From: Cellvibrio mixtus subsp. mixtus J3-8
GTDB taxonomy: Bacteria; Pseudomonadota; Gammaproteobacteria; Pseudomonadales; Cellvibrionaceae
Direction: 5' to 3'
Length of the DNA stretch: 64,000 bases
Assembly (NCBI RefSeq): GCF_000766945.1
Contig: NZ_KN266208.1
Coordinates: 372,196-436,195 of the forward strand
Below, one piece after another: positions 53,742-63,110 of this stretch (the stretch's first letter is position 1; each line of letters opens with the position of its first letter). The notes under the pieces were generated by a model. It was not told the DNA's origin. It worked only from the letters and a program-made list of their open reading frames with translations, and ran no database searches. A program made the translations under genes and the position numbers.

Positions 53742-53771
53742 AAGCCCAAGGTGCGAGCCATGGGCTTTTTT
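53742..53771 (+). terminator. Terminator of the ABC importer operon
   Basis: AAGCCCA (53742-53748) pairs with TGGGCTT (53761-53767), followed by a T-run. Confidence 0.75.
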
Positions 53772-53866
53772 ATTGCTGTCTATTTATACAGATAAAATAC
53801 AGTTACAATCAGAGCTACTGCGCAAAAGTGCAGCAAAAATGATGTAACACCAACCATCATATTCGC

Positions 53867-53956
53867 ATGCTCTTTGCCTATCCAAAAAGCGTGCAGGCAA
53901 ATCTGACCAAAGAGCAAATTGCACAACTCAAAACAATTATTGAAGGGTGGCAATGA
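53867..53956 (+). pseudogene. C-terminal remnant of a RelE-like toxin (NadT type)
   Basis: A 29-codon frame reads MLFAYPKSVQANLTKEQIAQ and ends in IIEGWQ. This is the typical C-terminal tail of RelE/HigB-like toxins that are paired with NadS-type antitoxins. The catalytic N-terminal part is absent; sequence upstream does not continue the frame in a recognisable way. Its stop overlaps the start of the antitoxin remnant (ATGA), the usual arrangement in intact pairs. Confidence 0.6.
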
Positions 53957-54169
53957 TGAAAAAAGAAATGTTTGATGAACTTCTGGAAAGCGTCCAGGAA
54001 ATGGATGAAATTATTCAAGGAAAAAAATGCATCGCGTAGTTTTAATTTTCCCAACCCTGAAGTAAAAGCAATTCTGGATCGACTTGGAGTATCCCAGGAA
54101 AAATTTGCCAACCTTTTAGACTTGATTCTGGTTGACCGAAAAACCGAAGCACAAAAGCATCCGGAATAG
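53953..54169 (+). pseudogene. Frameshifted NadS-like antitoxin
   Basis: The reading frame begins MKKEMFDELLESVQEMDEII at 53956 (or the ATG at 53953) and breaks at a run of seven A (54021-54027). The family sequence resumes in the next frame as SRSFNFPNPEVKAILDRLG and VSQEKFANLL, the start of the helix-turn-helix. After LL the expected second half of the DNA-binding domain is missing and the frame jumps to RKTEAQKHPE. So a one-base indel and an internal deletion have inactivated it. Confidence 0.65.
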
Positions 54170-54170
54170 T

Positions 54171-54442
54171 TAAAGCTAAACCCCACTGGTAGAATTCCTA
54201 CGCTTATTGTTGATGGTGAACCCATTTACGAAAGTGCTGCTATCTGCTTGTTTTTATGCGAGCGACATCCTGAAAAAAATTTAATGCCTGCAATGGGAAC
54301 ATTTGATCGTGCGAAGTTTTATCAATGGTTATTTTATTTAAACGCTTCGTTGCAACCCGAACTAATGAAGGGATTAACCTATAACCTCCTTTGGCACTGT
54401 CGGTTTTGCCAAATTCCCCGCCTTATTTTTACATCCCAATGA
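54171..54442 (+). pseudogene. Glutathione S-transferase fragment
   Basis: The frame reads LKLNPTGRIPTLIVDGEPIY and ESAAICLFLCERHPEKNL, which are the cis-Pro loop and the glutathione-contact ESAAI segment of a GST N-domain, and continues into the first helix of the C-domain (FDRAKFYQWLFYLNASLQPEL). The catalytic N-terminus is missing, and after PELM the sequence no longer resembles the family before a stop. It abuts the antitoxin remnant, so two unrelated gene fragments are fused by deletion. Confidence 0.7.
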
Positions 54443-54617
54443 TTGCAAATCCATCAGCTAAACTAGGACTTCTGGCCTTCGCAACTCAAGGCTGTACAAT
54501 ATGTCACTTAAAGCAGTTAAATAATTTATGCCAACAGGGTATCCTTCATCCTGAATAGGCTTAAAACAACAATTTATATAACCACTCACTATAGTAATAT
54601 CGACAGGAAGTAGTTAT

Positions 54618-55550
54618 ATGGAGCAAGGACCTTATCTCACCGGGAGAATTTTGTTGAGGCTTTTTGTGAGAGTCATTAGTGTTATTTGCGGCTTGTTAAT
54701 AACCTACCTTTGTCACGCTGGTAACACCATTACTGCTGCGGTAGATGAAGACATCATTGCGGATTACCAATTATTTATTGGCGATCGCGATCCAGTTACT
54801 ATCGAGCATTTCGGCGGCCCCGGTGCGCGCCGCGATGTTATTGAGATTGTATTATTGCAACAAGCACTGCACCTGGGTGGATTCAATGGCAAAGTGGTTT
54901 TCCGTCCGGAAAATAGTTACCTGCGCATTTTAAAATTGTTAACTGACGGCCAAATTCCTATCTCTGGCGCGCTGATGTGGCGGGAAGATATCAAGCCCTA
55001 TTCCGAACATCTATTCAAAACTGCGGCGCTGGTGAAAGAAGGCGAATTTATTGCAGGCCTTTATACCCGCCAGGATAATAATCGCGCACTCAATGCCAAT
55101 ACCCGTGAAAAAGTCAGCGAACTGAGCGCCGCATCCAACGATCATTGGAAGCCGGATATTGAAGCGTTGCGGTCACTGGGTATCAATCGCATCCACTATT
55201 CTACTTATTGGGTACAAATAGTGCGTATGGTGGTTGCACGTCGCGCGGATATAACACTCGCACCATTTCAAAGTAATCCCGGCATGAAAGTGCAAGTAGA
55301 AGATCTGGAACTGGTGCCGATCCCCGGTGTAAAAGTCGCATTACCCGGCAGCCGTCATTGGCCAGTCAGCAAAAAACATCCGCAAGGGCGGGAAATATTT
55401 ACTGCGTTGGAAAAAGGGATTGCGCTGCTGGAACAAAAAAATATCATCCAGCGCGCTTACGAAGAGTGTGGCTTTTTTCATGAAGGTGTGAAGAACTGGA
55501 AACTCTTGAATCCACCGGCAAAACAAAAGCCCTCGCCCGTAAAAAATTAA
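54618..55550 (+). CDS. Periplasmic binding-protein-like hypothetical protein
   Basis: The 310-residue protein starts with a hydrophobic segment (LLRLFVRVISVICGLLITYL) that may be a signal peptide cut after CHA. The body resembles extracellular solute-binding family 3 folds. It has two-lobe-like blocks LLQQALHLGGFNGKVVFRPE and SYLRILKLLTDGQIPISGALMW, and later YWVQIVRMVVARRADITLAPF, similar to proteins that sit in the periplasm without an ABC partner. No transporter genes are adjacent. GGAAG precedes the ATG. Ligand and role are unknown. Confidence 0.65.
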   Translation: MEQGPYLTGRILLRLFVRVISVICGLLITYLCHAGNTITAAVDEDIIADYQLFIGDRDPVTIEHFGGPGARRDVIEIVLLQQALHLGGFNGKVVFRPENSYLRILKLLTDGQIPISGALMWREDIKPYSEHLFKTAALVKEGEFIAGLYTRQDNNRALNANTREKVSELSAASNDHWKPDIEALRSLGINRIHYSTYWVQIVRMVVARRADITLAPFQSNPGMKVQVEDLELVPIPGVKVALPGSRHWPVSKKHPQGREIFTALEKGIALLEQKNIIQRAYEECGFFHEGVKNWKLLNPPAKQKPSPVKN

Positions 55551-55773
55551 ATCAATACGACAATAATAACTCCATCTGCGCAATATCAAAAACAGATGCA
55601 GGGCCATGATGCTTTGAAAAAAATCACCCAGGAAAAGCATAAAAAATGAAGCGGCATGAAATTGAAGATAAAAATAATGTGTGCAACCGGCATTTATAAT
55701 TTTTTAATTGTCATACCGCAGATACTTGTTTCCACTTACTAGAAAACACAGCGAACAACATTAAGGGTTCCCT

Positions 55774-57021
55774 ATGCCGGCCAGTATTGAAGCGCTAATT
55801 AACAGCATTTATCGCAGCGAATCGCGCCGTGTCCTCGCGACCTTGATTCGTCTGTTAAAAGATTTCGATATTGCTGAAGAAGCCTTGCAAGATGCATTTA
55901 CCGCAGCATTGCACCAATGGCCAATAGAAGGAGTACCGCAGAATCCGCGCGCGTGGCTGGTATCCACCGGGCGTTTTAAAGCCATCGATCAAATTCGCAA
56001 GCGCGCACGCATGAATACGTCATGGGAAGATATTGCAGAAAAACTCGGCGAAGAATTATTCAGTGATGACGATCACGTCGATACCCATATTGAAGATGAC
56101 CAGCTGCGCCTGATCTTCACGTGCTGTCACCCCGGCCTCGCACCGGAAGCACAAATGGCACTGACACTGCGCGAAGTCTGCGGCCTCACCACCGAAGCCA
56201 TTGCCAGCGCGTTTCTCACTACGCCCAGCACCCTCGCACAACGCATTGTGCGCGCAAAAAATAAAATCCGTGATGCAAAAATTCCTTACGAAATTCCCGC
56301 GCGCAACGAATTACCGGAACGTCTGGATGCCGTGCTGCATGTAATCTATCTGGTATTTAATGAAGGTTATTCCGCATCATCCGGCGCCGAATTGATTCGC
56401 CAGGAGTTAGCGCAGGAAGCTATTCGTTTGGGACGCTTGCTCGCGCATTTATTACCGGAGGCAGAAGTCTTCGGATTATTAGCGTTGATGTTAATCCAGG
56501 ATTCACGCCGCCATGCGCGCGTCGATAACAATGGTGATTTAATTCGCCTTGAGGACCAGGACCGCAGTCTGTGGAACCAACAGCAAATTGCGGAAGGTTC
56601 ACAGTTAATTCAACGCGCACTCGGCAGCGGCCAGGCTGATATCTACTGTTTACAAGCGGCGATAGCCGCGCTCCATGCTGAAGCACCGAGTTTTGCCGAA
56701 ACTGATTGGGAAGAAATATGTGGCTTCTACGACTTATTATTAACGCGCAATCCGTCGCCCATTATTGAACTCAACCGCGCCGTTGCCATCGCCCATCGCG
56801 ATGGACCAACACAGGGATTAGCGCTGCTGGATGATCTGGTTACACACAATTTACTGAAGGATTATCATTTGCTGCACGCTGCGCGCGCCGAATTTTTATC
56901 CCAATTGAATCAGCTGGACGCTGCAAAAACAGCATATGAAAAAGCAATTGCACTGACCACGCAAGAACCCGAGATCCGTTTCCTGCGTGGCAAGTTGCAA
57001 TCATTGGCAGGCGTGCGTTAG
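55774..57021 (+). CDS. ECF sigma factor, ECF42 type with C-terminal TPR-like domain
   Basis: The 415-residue protein has an ECF sigma core: region 2 (about 15-80, LLKDFDIAEEALQDAFTAAL and RFKAIDQIRKR) and region 4 (about 110-165, LREVCGLTTEAIASAFLTTPSTLAQRIVRAKNKIR). A long C-terminal extension of DUF6596 plus tetratricopeptide-like helices (VFNEGYSASSG, then ELNRAVAIAHRDGP) follows. This layout defines group ECF42. Known ECF42 genes are usually beside a DGPF/YCII-family gene, which is absent here. AAGGG stands before the ATG. No anti-sigma factor gene is adjacent, and the extension is thought to control activity instead. Confidence 0.92.
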   Translation: MPASIEALINSIYRSESRRVLATLIRLLKDFDIAEEALQDAFTAALHQWPIEGVPQNPRAWLVSTGRFKAIDQIRKRARMNTSWEDIAEKLGEELFSDDDHVDTHIEDDQLRLIFTCCHPGLAPEAQMALTLREVCGLTTEAIASAFLTTPSTLAQRIVRAKNKIRDAKIPYEIPARNELPERLDAVLHVIYLVFNEGYSASSGAELIRQELAQEAIRLGRLLAHLLPEAEVFGLLALMLIQDSRRHARVDNNGDLIRLEDQDRSLWNQQQIAEGSQLIQRALGSGQADIYCLQAAIAALHAEAPSFAETDWEEICGFYDLLLTRNPSPIIELNRAVAIAHRDGPTQGLALLDDLVTHNLLKDYHLLHAARAEFLSQLNQLDAAKTAYEKAIALTTQEPEIRFLRGKLQSLAGVR

Positions 57022-57149
57022 TGATTAAAAATACTCCCCTGTCGCAAACCCTTCGCTAAAACCGAACCACAGCACCCGTAAAAAATAAACAGGTAGCGGC
57101 AAAGCTAATTTGGAACCTGCAAGTGCGCACCAGTGTTGATTTAGTTTCA

Positions 57150-57497
57150 TCACGAATCCCTGCCGTTATGATTAACAATCGAGACCTTATCCAAATCAAT
57201 CCCTTCAATACAACGAATATTAATCGCCGCCATTTTATTACCCTTTGGATCAGTGCCCTCTGCATAAGGACCAATACCACACACCTGGCAAAATTTGTGT
57301 TCAATTACATGTTTGTTAAAAGTATAGGTTCCAACATTGTCGCCCGGGGTAAGCAGCTTGAATGCACTGGCTGGCACAAACCATAACAGGTTTCCCTTGC
57401 GCTGGCAGATAGAGCAATTGCAAGACAATGCCGAATCAATAGTACCTTCCACTTCAAAACGAATATTGCCGCAATGGCAACTGCCGATATTTTTCAT
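57150..57497 (-). CDS. GFA-family zinc protein
   Basis: The 115-residue protein belongs to the glutathione-dependent formaldehyde-activating (GFA/CENP-V) family. Its zinc-binding Cys clusters are visible: GSCHCGNIRFEVEG near the N-terminus, SCNCSICQRKG in the middle and FCQVCGIGPY later. Known members bind zinc and in some cases a thiol substrate; most have no proven reaction. The ATG at 57497 has GAGGAG seven bases upstream; a longer frame to 57575 is rejected. It is transcribed alone towards the ECF gene. Confidence 0.85.
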   Translation of the reverse strand: MKNIGSCHCGNIRFEVEGTIDSALSCNCSICQRKGNLLWFVPASAFKLLTPGDNVGTYTFNKHVIEHKFCQVCGIGPYAEGTDPKGNKMAAINIRCIEGIDLDKVSIVNHNGRDS

Positions 57498-57745
57498 GCG
57501 TATCTCCTCATATCCAGTTAATGACCCGCAAATAAGTAATCGAATAGTTTTGCTTTGTTTCGACAACCGACCCAATTTTTTATTAAGAATTTTTACGTAT
57601 TAAAACCGGGAAAATCCCACATATCCGGATAGGAAAAGCCAGGAACATTATCGCAACAATAAATGCACAATTGCCCTTTATCGTGATAAGCACGTTTGCC
57701 CCCGGTAAACTGTCGGCCCATAAAATTTTTCTTACGCGTAACCAG

Positions 57746-58186
57746 TTAGCGATGTATTAACTGCATATGCAATAACGGGTAAGGCTTGCCCTGGCCATCC
57801 AAAGGCGAGCGGCCAGTAACGGCGAAACCCATCCGTTGGTAAAACCCCAATGCTTGCGTATTTTGTTCATTAACATCTACGTTAGTAACACCTTGCGTAG
57901 CAATCGCATGCCGGGTTAATGCAGCACCAACGCCTTTTCCCCGCGCAGCAGGAGAAACAAACAACATTTCAATATTGCCATCAAGAACACCACAAAATCC
58001 CAGAATTTCACCTGTGGAGTTCCGCACACAAGTTAGGTGAACTGCATTGAAATATTGTTCAAAAATCAACGGCCTTAACGCAAGCAGATCTTCTTCTTTT
58101 AAAAAATCATGAGTGGCCCTTACAGAGGCCTCCCACACGTTAATCAAATAATGGTGATCAATTTTTTCAACAGACTCTATATTCAT
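57746..58186 (-). CDS. GNAT-family N-acetyltransferase
   Basis: The 146-residue cytosolic protein has the GNAT fold. The acetyl-CoA motif A is LFVSPAARGKGVGAALTRHA (R-G-K-G-V-G pyrophosphate loop), preceded by GFCGVLDGNIEM and followed by VDVNEQNTQALGFYQRMGF. It resembles the PhnO/ElaA-like small acetyltransferases with LxxEEDLLALRPLI-like N-terminus, but the acceptor substrate is not predictable. It is a single-gene unit. Confidence 0.88.
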   Translation of the reverse strand: MNIESVEKIDHHYLINVWEASVRATHDFLKEEDLLALRPLIFEQYFNAVHLTCVRNSTGEILGFCGVLDGNIEMLFVSPAARGKGVGAALTRHAIATQGVTNVDVNEQNTQALGFYQRMGFAVTGRSPLDGQGKPYPLLHMQLIHR

Positions 58187-58519
58187 AAATAACCCATGTA
58201 ATAAATTTATTTTTTATCCATTACGGAATTTGCCAGCCTGGTTAACCGCTCACAAAACAAGCGGATTTTATTCAATTGCCCCATTGCACTTTAATTACAC
58301 ACGCGCTGTGAATTTCATAAATAATGTTAAAAAGTGCAAACATTTTATGCGTGGAATTTCACAATGAAATAAATGCCAAAAAAAAATTCTACCTTCATTA
58401 ATTATCAATTTTTTTGACGAATGTCATTTCTCTAAACATACAACGCTAATTAAGATCGTGCCTGCCTTGGTCCAAGGCAAAATCTTTGGATTCTTTAACT
58501 TTTATCATGAAGGGAAAAT
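58187..58519. other. Intergenic region between divergent GNAT and secreted protein genes
   Basis: These 333 bases are AT-rich with A- and T-runs and contain promoter material for both genes. I see no gene, repeat or clear operator. Confidence 0.5.
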
Positions 58520-60073
58520 ATGTTTACATCTAGATTAAGTCGTATGTTTACGATACCTGTTGCATTAACAGCAAGCATTGTTGCACAGAACGCATTTTCA
58601 GTGACCTACCAGGCGAAACCCGACTTCCCTGTAGATTCCGGTGAGTTTGGCCATACATTAGCCAAACACGGAAAATACATCGTTGTTGGGTCCGATAGGC
58701 ATACCGAGTTTGGTAGAAGCGACCAATTTGCATATATTGGCCACTGGACTGCAAATAGAAATATTGACGGAGGTGCAATCTATCTATTAACGGATGACAA
58801 TTCTGAATCTATAAAGAAATACCAGTTTTTAAAAGAGCCTGCGATAGCACCCACACTAGATCATGCAACTTACCTGGCAAATCCGTTAAATTTTGGAGCA
58901 CAAGTAGACATTACCGATAATTGGATCATAGCGACGTTACCTTATCATTATTCGCCTTCGACATCGACAAGCCAACCCGCCGTGGTAATCATTCCAAAAA
59001 CAAATGGCCAGTTTGCTACTTGTCCAACATCAGCTTACACAACAGGCATTCCCGGAGACACACCAACATTAAGATACTGGGGAAATGCCCTGAACTGCAA
59101 ACCCGTTTCCGGTACCAATCCTAATAACACCATTATAATTGTTCCGTTGCCATCAGAATTTATTGGAAAATTGGGCCGCAATGTTAAAGTAAAAATTTCG
59201 GGTGATGCATTTGTCGTAGCAGCACCTGATCGATTGGTGGCGTATCATCGCAATTCATCATCGGGTGAGTGGGAACTTATCCATACCTTTTTACCAGAAA
59301 GCGGTAAATATATTTCCGATGTTTCACTGGACGGCCAGAACCTCGTAATTGGCGAAGTACCATCCCAGCCTTTTATTTCATATGTTGATGACAACGGAGT
59401 TATTGAAGCGGGTGATTTTGTATATGCAGGATCCGGTAAGGTACACGCTTTCAAGGTCAATTCGACATCGTTAACGCAAGCGGGTGTTTTCACCAGCGAC
59501 CTGGGTTTTGGATATCGTGTAGCAGTTAATCAAAATGCCCTGTTGGTCAGCAGCGGTGGATTTGAGTACCCTTCAGAGTTCATCACGCTATACCCACATT
59601 TGGCAAATTCACCATTGCCACAGGGCAAAGTGCATCAATACAAAATTGACCCGCTCGCAACGCCAGGCCAAACCGCGTGGCAATATCGTGGTTATGGTGA
59701 GTTTACTTCCACACCTATCCAATTATCCATTGATAACAGTGATGTTTTAGCGGTACAACTATTTGAAGTAGGCAAAGTTCTTAACTCTACTTACGTTCCT
59801 TACGAGCCAAATACAATTGCGCAGATATTTTATGGCGATACCACTCAAACCGTACCTTTCAATTTAGGTTCATGGGCAACACATGATTCTATTTATCAAT
59901 CCCAGCTTGACGGGGCAAAACCTTATTTTGAAACTACCCCTTTCAGGGCAATAGATCCACTGCAAGTTTCAAACGGAAATGTTGTCATCGGGTGGAGAGG
60001 AATTAAAGGCGATAACAGCAGCCTCTACCCATTAAGTGGTGGAGTTTTCCAGGTAAATCTATCTGAACTGTAA
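58520..60073 (+). CDS. Secreted propeller-like hypothetical protein
   Basis: The 517-residue protein has a signal peptide (PVALTASIVAQNAFS). The mature part consists of repeated beta blocks of the FG-GAP/integrin-alpha kind, each with a pattern such as FGHTLAKHGKYIVVGS, FGAQVDITDNWIIATLP and FGYRVAVNQNALLVSSG. These suggest a seven-bladed propeller. Related proteins are found outside the cell or on the surface; no catalytic residues are evident. AGGG precedes the ATG and a strong terminator follows. Its function is unknown. Confidence 0.75.
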   Translation: MFTSRLSRMFTIPVALTASIVAQNAFSVTYQAKPDFPVDSGEFGHTLAKHGKYIVVGSDRHTEFGRSDQFAYIGHWTANRNIDGGAIYLLTDDNSESIKKYQFLKEPAIAPTLDHATYLANPLNFGAQVDITDNWIIATLPYHYSPSTSTSQPAVVIIPKTNGQFATCPTSAYTTGIPGDTPTLRYWGNALNCKPVSGTNPNNTIIIVPLPSEFIGKLGRNVKVKISGDAFVVAAPDRLVAYHRNSSSGEWELIHTFLPESGKYISDVSLDGQNLVIGEVPSQPFISYVDDNGVIEAGDFVYAGSGKVHAFKVNSTSLTQAGVFTSDLGFGYRVAVNQNALLVSSGGFEYPSEFITLYPHLANSPLPQGKVHQYKIDPLATPGQTAWQYRGYGEFTSTPIQLSIDNSDVLAVQLFEVGKVLNSTYVPYEPNTIAQIFYGDTTQTVPFNLGSWATHDSIYQSQLDGAKPYFETTPFRAIDPLQVSNGNVVIGWRGIKGDNSSLYPLSGGVFQVNLSEL

Positions 60074-60090
60074 TCGTTACGACTAAACAC

Positions 60091-60120
60091 AAAAACCTCT
60101 GAATTATTTCAGAGGTTTTT
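60091..60120. terminator. Bidirectional terminator
   Basis: AAAAACCTCTGAA pairs perfectly with TTCAGAGGTTTTT around a four-base loop. It separates the convergent secreted-protein and small membrane protein genes. Confidence 0.92.
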
Positions 60121-60126
60121 GTCAGC

Positions 60127-60507
60127 TCAGCTAACAACTCCCGAACACCAAAAAGCAATACCGCCAATAGCGAATAAAACCACCCAGGATAAATGTCTTC
60201 CCCGGGTAAATAAAATTGGTAATACCCCCGAAACGATAGCAGTAGCACCGATAATTCGCAGTGTACCCGCCACAGTTAAATCACCCCGCCCCGCATGTAC
60301 CAGCAGCGCAGCAAAACCTATCCATGCCACTGTGGTAATATGCCATGCAAAGCGCAACGTACGTTTGGTAAATTCCTGGCTGCCAAAAATTTTGGGTAAA
60401 TTTTCACGGCGAAATAACCGAATCAGAATATATTTTTCACCGAGGTAAGAATGGGCAATACCCAGTGCAACAGTGAGAAACGCGGCGAAATAAAGAAATA
60501 TGGCCAT
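60127..60507 (-). CDS. Small four-helix membrane protein
   Basis: The 126-residue protein has four hydrophobic segments (IFLYFAAFLTVALGIAHSYLG, FAWHITTVAWIGFAALLVH, LRIIGATAIVSGVLPILF and SWVVLFAIGGIAFWC). The conserved-looking HSYLGEKYILIRLFRR after the first segment and the HITT in the second recall small integral proteins with histidines in membrane helices. The family is not assigned. AAGGA lies nine bases before the ATG at 60507; the longer frame to 60591 overlaps the upstream gene and is rejected. Confidence 0.7.
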   Translation of the reverse strand: MAIFLYFAAFLTVALGIAHSYLGEKYILIRLFRRENLPKIFGSQEFTKRTLRFAWHITTVAWIGFAALLVHAGRGDLTVAGTLRIIGATAIVSGVLPILFTRGRHLSWVVLFAIGGIAFWCSGVVS

Positions 60508-60559
60508 ATCAAAACGTCCTTCACACCTACTAATAATTGTGTCCTGTAAAAAAGAATAC

Positions 60560-61039
60560 TTACTTTCGCAACACGCGTTCAATAAACTCACTTTTCAACT
60601 CACGATATTGCTCATCCGAAAGGTCAATACACGTTAATTTAAGTTGATTATATTGATCGAGAAGCGCAGCAGATGCTTTCAATTTTTCACGGAACTCGAT
60701 AAAAAACTCAAACGTCGAACCATTCGCAACGACCTGGAGAGCAACGTCTTCTATACCGGATTCAAGCATGCACAGCGCTGGCGCCCTTAACGTCTCCAGT
60801 TTCTCCCTGAAACCCAGTTTTTTTAGCAACATTATCGATTCATTAAATTTTTCGGGGCTGACGCCGACAAAAACATCGAGATCACCTTTTGATATAGCAC
60901 CGGGAATGGATGAAGATCCCACATGCTCCACCCGCGCATGTGGAATCAAATTCAAAATAGAGACCTTGTACTTTTGAAACAGCGCTTCACAGGCAGCCCT
61001 ATATTCGCTTTCCTTGTAGAATTTCATAACGGTTACCAT
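60560..61039 (-). CDS. GrpB/UPF0157-family nucleotidyltransferase-like protein
   Basis: The 159-residue protein matches the GrpB (UPF0157) family, a nucleotidyltransferase fold. It shows the family sequence VEHVGSSSIPGAISKGDLDVFV, where G-S-S and D-x-D are the expected catalytic elements, and the later FFIEFREKLKASAALLDQYNQLK. Members are stand-alone enzymes or domains fused to CoaE; their substrate is unknown. The start may be the ATG at 61039 or four codons later at 61027; neither has a strong ribosome site. Confidence 0.85.
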   Translation of the reverse strand: MVTVMKFYKESEYRAACEALFQKYKVSILNLIPHARVEHVGSSSIPGAISKGDLDVFVGVSPEKFNESIMLLKKLGFREKLETLRAPALCMLESGIEDVALQVVANGSTFEFFIEFREKLKASAALLDQYNQLKLTCIDLSDEQYRELKSEFIERVLRK

Positions 61040-61082
61040 ATGTTTTCATAGTGCGCACCACTCGCGACGATTCATAAATTTT

Positions 61083-62885
61083 TTACAACGTCACATCCTT
61101 ACTAAACAAATCCTTCAACTCTTTACGGCTTTGCTTCACCAATAATGCTAATTCCTTTGGATCTTTACTAATCGCAATTGCCTGATGCAGCAAGCTATGG
61201 TCGTGCTCGCGGAATATATCGATTGCGTGTTGGGATTGCCCTTCGGTATAGCCGACTTCCGTTAGGGTACGCATGGCAGCACTGAGGCTGGATTCGTAAA
61301 TTTCACGGATGGGATTTTCCACCCCCAACTCCGCCAACTGATAAGCGTGGGCGCGGTCGCGGGCACGGACAATAAGTGTGATGTGTGGAAAGTGTGTTTT
61401 TACCAAACGCACCACTTCCAATGATGCTTCTATATTTACCAGTGCAACCACTAGCACTTTTGCATCGCGAATTCCGGCGGCTTCAAGTAATTCAATGCGT
61501 GTTGCATCGCCGTAATAACTTTGCACACCGTAATTTTTTAAAAATTCGATATGTTCGGGATTTTTATCCAATGCATTGAATGGAATATTACTGGCAGTAA
61601 GGATGCGGCCGATGATTTGGCCAAAACGGCCAAAACCGGCAATGATAACTTCTGCTTTGTGTGCATCGGGTTCTTCCAGTGCTTTTAGCGAATTGGCTGC
61701 GTGTGTAGCCTCTTCGCTGGCCTTTTCCTGCATGGTGCGTTTGCGGGTAAAGAATTCATGCAGCATGACTAAAGGGCTGGTTAGCGCCATGGAAATGCCA
61801 ACGACCAACACCACATAATTGGAAATATTTTCCGGCAGGAATCTGGATTGCTCCGCCGTGGACATCACCACAAAAGCAAACTCTCCACCTTGCGCGAGCA
61901 TGACGCCTACCAGTAAGCCATCTTTTATTGGAAACTGGCGAATGCGCAATACCACCGCAACTACAAGAATTTTGACCAGCATTAATGTCAACGCGAGCGC
62001 TAAAATTAACAGGGGCTCTGCGAAGAGCAGACGTAAATTTAATGACATGCCCACCGCGATAAAAAATAATCCCAGTAAAAGTCCTTTAAAAGGTTCAATA
62101 TCAGCCGCCAATTGATGGCGAAAACTGGATTGAGCCAACAAAATGCCCGCAAGAAATGCGCCCATGCTCATGGAGAAACCCACTAACTGCATCAAGTAAG
62201 CAACACTCAACACAATTAATAAACCTGCGGCAGTAAGAATTTCGCGGCTGCCGTATTTTGCAACCACTTGCAGGAGTGGATTAAAAATTCTCGCTCCCGC
62301 TAATAGCAAAAATGTCACTGTACATAATCCTATCCACCAGGGTACGTGAGTGTCTTCCGCAGCAGCCGGTGACCAGGTGGCGAGCAATAATAAGATGGGA
62401 ATAACAGCGAGATCTTGCAATAACAAAATCGAAAAACCTTTTCGCCCAACAGGCAAACCCATAATTTTATGCTCTTCCATTAACGGAATTGCGAACGCCG
62501 TTGATGACAGAGCGAGCGCCAGGCCGATCATAAATCCCTGCTGCCAACTCAAATCCAGGAACACGGCAATTAATGCAGTTATTGCAAACGCGGTGAGCAA
62601 CATCTGGGCGCCGCCGAGCAGGCCAATATCCAGCCGCATTTTCCACAATTGTTGCGGATTTAATTCAAGGCCAATAACAAATAACAACAGCACTACGCCC
62701 AATTCGGAAAATTGAAAGGTGGCTTCGGGCTGGTAAATCAAACCCAGTTCATAAGGGCCAATAATCGCACCGGCAACCAGATATCCCAAAATTGCACCCA
62801 GGCCAAGGCGGCGAAATAGAGGTACTGCGATAGTCGCAGCCAATAAATAATAAATAGCGTGTAATAGTGTTTCGTGGTGTTCCAT
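61083..62885 (-). CDS. CPA2-family K+/H+ antiporter with TrkA-N domain (Kef type)
   Basis: The 600-residue inner-membrane protein has an N-terminal antiporter domain of about twelve helices (LLHAIYYLLAATIAVPLFRR to about residue 380), including GYLVAGAIIGPYELGL and GLALALSSTAFAI, as in KefB/KefC. A cytosolic TrkA-N/Rossmann domain follows (EVIIAGFGRFGQIIGRIL, with the acidic LDKNPEHIEFLKNYG) that binds NAD(H) or nucleotides. It probably exports K+ in exchange for H+ under stress. The ATG at 62885 gives the E. coli KefB length of about 600; the longer frame to 63098 would add an atypical extension. No KefF/KefG-like partner gene is adjacent. Confidence 0.92.
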   Translation of the reverse strand: MEHHETLLHAIYYLLAATIAVPLFRRLGLGAILGYLVAGAIIGPYELGLIYQPEATFQFSELGVVLLLFVIGLELNPQQLWKMRLDIGLLGGAQMLLTAFAITALIAVFLDLSWQQGFMIGLALALSSTAFAIPLMEEHKIMGLPVGRKGFSILLLQDLAVIPILLLLATWSPAAAEDTHVPWWIGLCTVTFLLLAGARIFNPLLQVVAKYGSREILTAAGLLIVLSVAYLMQLVGFSMSMGAFLAGILLAQSSFRHQLAADIEPFKGLLLGLFFIAVGMSLNLRLLFAEPLLILALALTLMLVKILVVAVVLRIRQFPIKDGLLVGVMLAQGGEFAFVVMSTAEQSRFLPENISNYVVLVVGISMALTSPLVMLHEFFTRKRTMQEKASEEATHAANSLKALEEPDAHKAEVIIAGFGRFGQIIGRILTASNIPFNALDKNPEHIEFLKNYGVQSYYGDATRIELLEAAGIRDAKVLVVALVNIEASLEVVRLVKTHFPHITLIVRARDRAHAYQLAELGVENPIREIYESSLSAAMRTLTEVGYTEGQSQHAIDIFREHDHSLLHQAIAISKDPKELALLVKQSRKELKDLFSKDVTL

Positions 62886-63068
62886 AAACTTAACTCTGAT
62901 GTGGCGTGATACAGGAATCGAAAATATTTTACACGTCCGGACGATATCAATCGAATACTTGTAGCCTTGATATACGAATTGTATGAATAACTTTTTATTA
63001 TTCTGGTGAATCATTTGCGCAGTAAGAACGAGACGAATGAAATATGCAAGCGCAACGAATAAATAGAA

Positions 63069-63095
63069 AAGCCCCGGTAACAAACACCGGAGCTT
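63069..63095 (-). terminator. Terminator after LecA-like protein gene
   Basis: AAGCCCCGGT (63069-63078) pairs with ACCGGAGCTT (63086-63095), with a short T-run on the minus strand. Confidence 0.75.
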
Positions 63096-63110
63096 CAATG
63101 CACAGCAGGA

